Translations under genes and position numbers: made by a program
Origin: Burkholderia cepacia
GTDB lineage: Bacteria; Pseudomonadota; Gammaproteobacteria; Burkholderiales; Burkholderiaceae
DNA: 64,000 nt
NCBI RefSeq assembly: GCF_001039005.1
Contig: NZ_LDWR01000028.1
Location: 1 to 64,000, forward strand
Reading direction: 5' to 3'
In this document: positions 61,801 to 64,000 of the stretch, piece by piece
Layout: every line of letters begins with the position of its first letter
How positions within the stretch are numbered: the stretch's first letter is position 1
The notes under the pieces: model-generated
What the model was told of the DNA's origin: nothing
Seen by the model: the letters and a program-made list of their open reading frames with translations, nothing else
Databases searched by the model: none

Positions 61801-62301
61801 GAAGTCGTCAACTGCTACAACCAGCCGCACGACGAGACGCCGGGACGCGACTATCAGATGCACGGCTACCTGTCGGCCGACGTGGTCGCCGACGATCTGA
61901 TCCGGCGGCGCGCACGGTTTTATCTGTGCGGCCCCGAACCGATGATGGAGGCGATCACGTCGGGGCTGATCGCGCGCGGCGTCCCGCCGTTCGACATCTT
62001 CAAGGAAGCGTTCAGATCACCGTCCCGGCCGACGCTCGACCCGTCGAAGCAATACACGGTGCAGTTCACGCGGTCGCGTCGCACGGCCACCTGGACGCCC
62101 GGCGACGGCAGCCTGCTGTCGTTCGCGGAGCGTCTCGGCATCGCGTTGCCGAGCGGTTGCCGGGTCGGACAGTGCGAGAGCTGCGCAGTCAAGGTCGTCT
62201 CGGGCGAAGTCACGCATCTGAGCGGACCCGGGCCGGACGAAGCCGACATGTGCCTCGCCTGTCAGGCCATTCCGGCAACCGACGTCAGCATCGACGCCTA
62301 A
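58855..62301 (+). CDS. molybdopterin oxidoreductase fused to FNR-type reductase and 2Fe-2S ferredoxin
   Basis: An 1148-residue multidomain enzyme. Residues 1-60 bind a 4Fe-4S cluster (C10-x2-C13-x3-C17-x26-C44). Residues about 60-520 are the bis-MGD catalytic domain, with C143 in EICNWHKD as the probable molybdenum ligand. About 660-780 is the dinucleotide-binding domain. About 800-1040 is a ferredoxin-NADP+ reductase-like module (RAYSLTG flavin motif, GGIGITPF nucleotide motif). The last 80 residues are a plant-type 2Fe-2S ferredoxin (GCRVGQCESC and CLAC). NAD(P)H electrons could thus reach molybdenum within one chain. No Tat signal is visible, so it is cytoplasmic. The substrate is unknown. 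Its ATG lacks a good ribosome site. Confidence 0.85.
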   Translation: METQEKKGYCTLCRSRCGTINVVRGDMMIKVRPDDTHPTGHAMCMKGKAAPELVHNPNRVLYPMRRTRPKDAVDPGWQRIGWDEALSEIAERLAYFKRENGAESVAFGVTTPSGTPMSDSIDWVERFVWLFESPNICYATEICNWHKDSAHAFTFGCGIPVADYRHAELIVLWGNNPANTWLAQADAIATGRRNGARLIVVDPRPTALAREADLWLRVNPGTDGALAMAIARQMIATGNVDDAFVREWTNGPLLVRADTGRFLRERDLDGDASGNRYVLWNETLERLELAEEETAPRPADLLMTGVRRVAIRDAAGRCVDVDCTPAFDLYSKALDAYTPDYAATITGVDAADIVKAAEMLRPHQAIAYHAWSGVGMHTNATQTERSIATMYALTGAFDTRGSNRAWTKQPANAVSSYAMLNPRQRAKALGLAERPLGPPAQGWVTARDVYRAILDGEPYRVRALFAFGTNMVLSQADGGLAHDALCALDFHVHCDLFETPSSRYADILLPVNTPWEREGLRLGFEIDERAVELVQLRQRMVPPRGESRADYDIVFDLAVRLGMQDAFFGGSIEAGWNHVLEPLGLNVASLRAHPEGIYRPLPQRERQYAAATPNGIRGFDTETRRVELYSEKLHRHGYPPVPRYVPPRHGEDAHADNRRRFPCTLTSMKNGYYCHSQHRGLPSLRRRAPHPIAELNDELAAEHGIVDGDWCLIETTNGSARFKARVVPELARNVIVAEYGWWQACDEIGLDALAVGGRDNSNFNQLVSATQLDPVSGSSPLRSVRCRIRRDQSVDPARRSWKGLRDFVVSAIREEASGVRTVTFRAADGGALPDYLPGQHVTLHIPSLGDGGTTRAYSLTGAAREDDRRTYAISVRHQKGRTGDGTAFEGAMSSYIHGALEVGDPVLLGAPGGTFVVPPASRQPVVMFAGGIGITPFISYLESIRDQADRAPESRLFYANLNSRTHAFRDRIETLKRRLQKLEVVNCYNQPHDETPGRDYQMHGYLSADVVADDLIRRRARFYLCGPEPMMEAITSGLIARGVPPFDIFKEAFRSPSRPTLDPSKQYTVQFTRSRRTATWTPGDGSLLSFAERLGIALPSGCRVGQCESCAVKVVSGEVTHLSGPGPDEADMCLACQAIPATDVSIDA

Positions 62302-62325
62302 ACCCCGATTGAGGAAAGGTTCACC

Positions 62326-63261
62326 ATGAAACATTTCGACGCCGTCGCGACACGCGACGCGCTGGATTTCGAATCGCTGGTCGCACGCCTGAAGCAAGCG
62401 TTCGTCGACGGCTGCCACGTGCCGCTGCGTCATTCGCACGTACTCAATGCCGGCAGCGAAGACGAAGGCACGGTGCTCATCATGCCCGCGTGGGAAGACC
62501 ACGGCTATCTGGGCATCAAGACGGTCAACATCTTCCCGGGCAATGCGGAACACGGCATGCCCGGATTGCACTCGACCTACGTGCTCTATGACGGGCGGAC
62601 GGGCAACCCGCTCGCGCAACTGGACGGGAACGAAATCACGTCGCGCCGCACCGCTGCTGCGTCGGCGCTGGCCGCCACCTATCTGGCCCGCCCCGACGCA
62701 TCGCGCCTCGTGCTGATGGGTGCCGGCCGGGTCGGCAGCCTGGTGCCGCTCGCGTATCGCAGCCAGTTGCCGATCTCGCACGTCGAGGTCTGGGACAGGG
62801 ATCCCGACGCAGTGGCCCGACTGGTCGACCGGCTGACCCGCGCCGGGTTCGATGCAGCGGCCGTCACGAATCTCGAGGACAGCGTCCGTCGCGCGGACGT
62901 CGTCACCTGCGCGACGCTGGCGACGGAACCGATCGTCTGCGGCAAGTGGCTCGCACCGGGTTCGCATCTGGACCTGATCGGCAGTTTTACGCCGCGCATG
63001 CGCGAAGCGGACGACGACTGCTTCCGGCAGGCGGAGATTTATGTCGATACGGACGAGGCCGCGCAAAAATCCGGCGATCTGCTGGGTCCGCTGGCGCGCA
63101 ACATCATTGCGCCCGACCACCTGAGTCGGACATTGACGGCGCTGTGCCGGGGCGAAGCGCAGGGGCGGACGAACGCTCTTCAGCGCACCGTGTTCAAGGC
63201 CGTCGGCACCGCGCTGGAAGATCTGGCCGCGGCCATTCAAATCCATGAAAAAACAACCTGA
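62326..63261 (+). CDS. ornithine cyclodeaminase / mu-crystallin family protein
   Basis: A 311-residue NAD(P)-dependent enzyme of the OCD family. The Rossmann loop is LVLMGAGRVGSLVPLAY (about residues 125-141), and the substrate-side blocks are HSHVLNAG, GIKTVNIFPGN and TSRRTAAASALAA. Family members include ornithine cyclodeaminase, alanine dehydrogenase and pyrroline- or piperideine-2-carboxylate reductases; the sequence alone does not choose. A GAGGAAAGG box lies before the ATG. It follows the molybdoenzyme by 24 bases, so both probably act on one pathway, perhaps reducing an imine or keto product. Confidence 0.87.
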   Translation: MKHFDAVATRDALDFESLVARLKQAFVDGCHVPLRHSHVLNAGSEDEGTVLIMPAWEDHGYLGIKTVNIFPGNAEHGMPGLHSTYVLYDGRTGNPLAQLDGNEITSRRTAAASALAATYLARPDASRLVLMGAGRVGSLVPLAYRSQLPISHVEVWDRDPDAVARLVDRLTRAGFDAAAVTNLEDSVRRADVVTCATLATEPIVCGKWLAPGSHLDLIGSFTPRMREADDDCFRQAEIYVDTDEAAQKSGDLLGPLARNIIAPDHLSRTLTALCRGEAQGRTNALQRTVFKAVGTALEDLAAAIQIHEKTT

Positions 63262-63286
63262 AGCCGTGACGGGCAAGGAGATCGAG

Positions 63287-64000
63287 ATGAAAGAGCTGAT
63301 GGGCGTGCAGCGCGGCGACGCGCCGGCGGCCGACCGCGAACGCGTGCTTGAACGGATGGCCGCGGGCATGGCTCGCTGGTCGGAAAAGTGGTTCCCGGAC
63401 GCCTATATCTTCGCCGCGCTCGCGGTGATGATCGTGGCGGCGGGCGCACTGGCGGCCGGTGCGCCGATCACGCGGGTCGGCGTGGCGTTCGGTGACGGCT
63501 TCTGGAGCCTCATCCCGTTCACGATGCAGATGGCGATCGTCGCCATCTCGGGTTATGTCGTCGCGGTGTCGCCGCCCGCGTCGAGGTTGATCGATGCGCT
63601 CGCGCGCGTGCCGTCGTCCGGGCGCGCAGCGGTGACGTTCGTCGCGCTCGTCAGCATCGTTGCGTCGTTGTTCAACTGGGCAATCAGCCTGATCTTCAGC
63701 GGCCTCCTGGTTCGTGCGCTGGCGCGCCGTACCGAACTGCGCATGGATTACCGCGCAGCAGGCGCGGCCGCTTATCTCGGCATGGGAGCGACGTGGGCGC
63801 TGGGTTTGAGTTCGTCCGCGTCGCAACTGCAGGCGAATCCGGACAGCCTGCCCAAGGCGCTGCTGGCGATCTCCGGCGTCATCCCCTTCACCGAGACCAT
63901 CTTTCTCCCGCAGTCGATGCTGATGGCCGCGGTGCTGACCGTCGCGTCGCTGCTGATCGCGTATCGGTCCGCGCCCAACGACGCGCGGGTGAAAACCGCG
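63287..64000 (+). CDS. short-chain fatty acid transporter (AtoE family), 5' part
   Basis: The first 238 codons of a membrane carrier that runs past the window edge. Seven or so hydrophobic helices are visible, with WFPDAYIFAALAVMIVAAGAL and GMGATWALGLSSSASQLQ, the AtoE/SCFA_trans pattern. Such carriers take up short-chain fatty or related carboxylic acids. An AAGGAG box six bases upstream fixes the start at 63287; an in-frame ATG at 63245 overlaps the previous gene. The gene is the third member of the molybdoenzyme operon and hints that its substrate is a small organic acid. Confidence 0.85.
   Translation, partial: MKELMGVQRGDAPAADRERVLERMAAGMARWSEKWFPDAYIFAALAVMIVAAGALAAGAPITRVGVAFGDGFWSLIPFTMQMAIVAISGYVVAVSPPASRLIDALARVPSSGRAAVTFVALVSIVASLFNWAISLIFSGLLVRALARRTELRMDYRAAGAAAYLGMGATWALGLSSSASQLQANPDSLPKALLAISGVIPFTETIFLPQSMLMAAVLTVASLLIAYRSAPNDARVKTA

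Overview
The window looks like a piece of the main chromosome of a Burkholderia, most likely a member of the Burkholderia cepacia complex. The DNA is strongly GC-rich with G/C third positions. The gene orders lptC-lptA-lptB-rpoN-hpf-ptsN-hprK-rapZ and lolB-ispE-tRNA-Gln-prs-rplY-pth are typical of beta-proteobacteria, and a PHB phasin, a two-kinase PTS-Ntr set and a phosphotransferase-type N-acetylglucosamine locus fit that genus. Species identity is an inference; no database was consulted.

Layout. 1-3.4 kb: the first codons of a thiolase, a phasin and an orphan ParA, then two DNA glycosylases (mpg, mug). 3.5-9.8 kb: ssb, an MFS exporter, uvrA and an AI-2E-type permease. 9.9-15 kb: purU, a NUDIX protein, a LysE exporter, apt and a Kef-like antiporter, all on the minus strand. 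15.2-24.4 kb: a long plus-strand run that makes Kdo (kdsD, kdsC), moves lipopolysaccharide (lptCAB), encodes sigma-54 and then hpf-ptsN-hprK-rapZ. 24.5-26.5 kb: mutM-mutY. 26.5-26.75 kb: an unusual nested palindromic element in the divergent promoter region. 26.8-34 kb: a TPR protein, lolB, ispE, tRNA-Gln, prs, rplY, pth and hisC. 34-39 kb: ferredoxin, coaD, rsmD, ftsY, maleylacetoacetate isomerase and a ybiB-like gene. 38.9-40.9 kb: leuA behind a leader peptide carrying four rare CTA leucine codons. 41-43.3 kb: an NTF2-fold protein, PagL and rpoH, the last with a perfect CIRCE operator and a sigma-E-type promoter. 43.7-46.9 kb: cytochrome bd oxidase cydP-cydA-cydB-cydX. 47.4-57.5 kb: a GlcNAc/chitooligosaccharide system (secreted GH20 hexosaminidase; nagR-nagA-SIS isomerase/deaminase-PTS EIIA-HPr-EI-nagE) with NagR-like operators. 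57.7-64 kb: a LysR regulator divergent from an operon of a molybdenum oxidoreductase fused to its own reductase and ferredoxin, an ornithine-cyclodeaminase-family enzyme and a short-chain fatty acid transporter that runs off the window.

How the genes work together. Most of the window is housekeeping: base-excision and nucleotide-excision repair, outer-membrane biogenesis, PTS-Ntr signalling and heat-shock control. The accessory-looking parts are the palindromic element, the low-GC 3' half of ispE beside tRNA-Gln, and the LysR/molybdoenzyme/OCD/transporter operon at the right edge, which is the best candidate for an undescribed catabolic system. No CRISPR array, IS element or prophage was seen.
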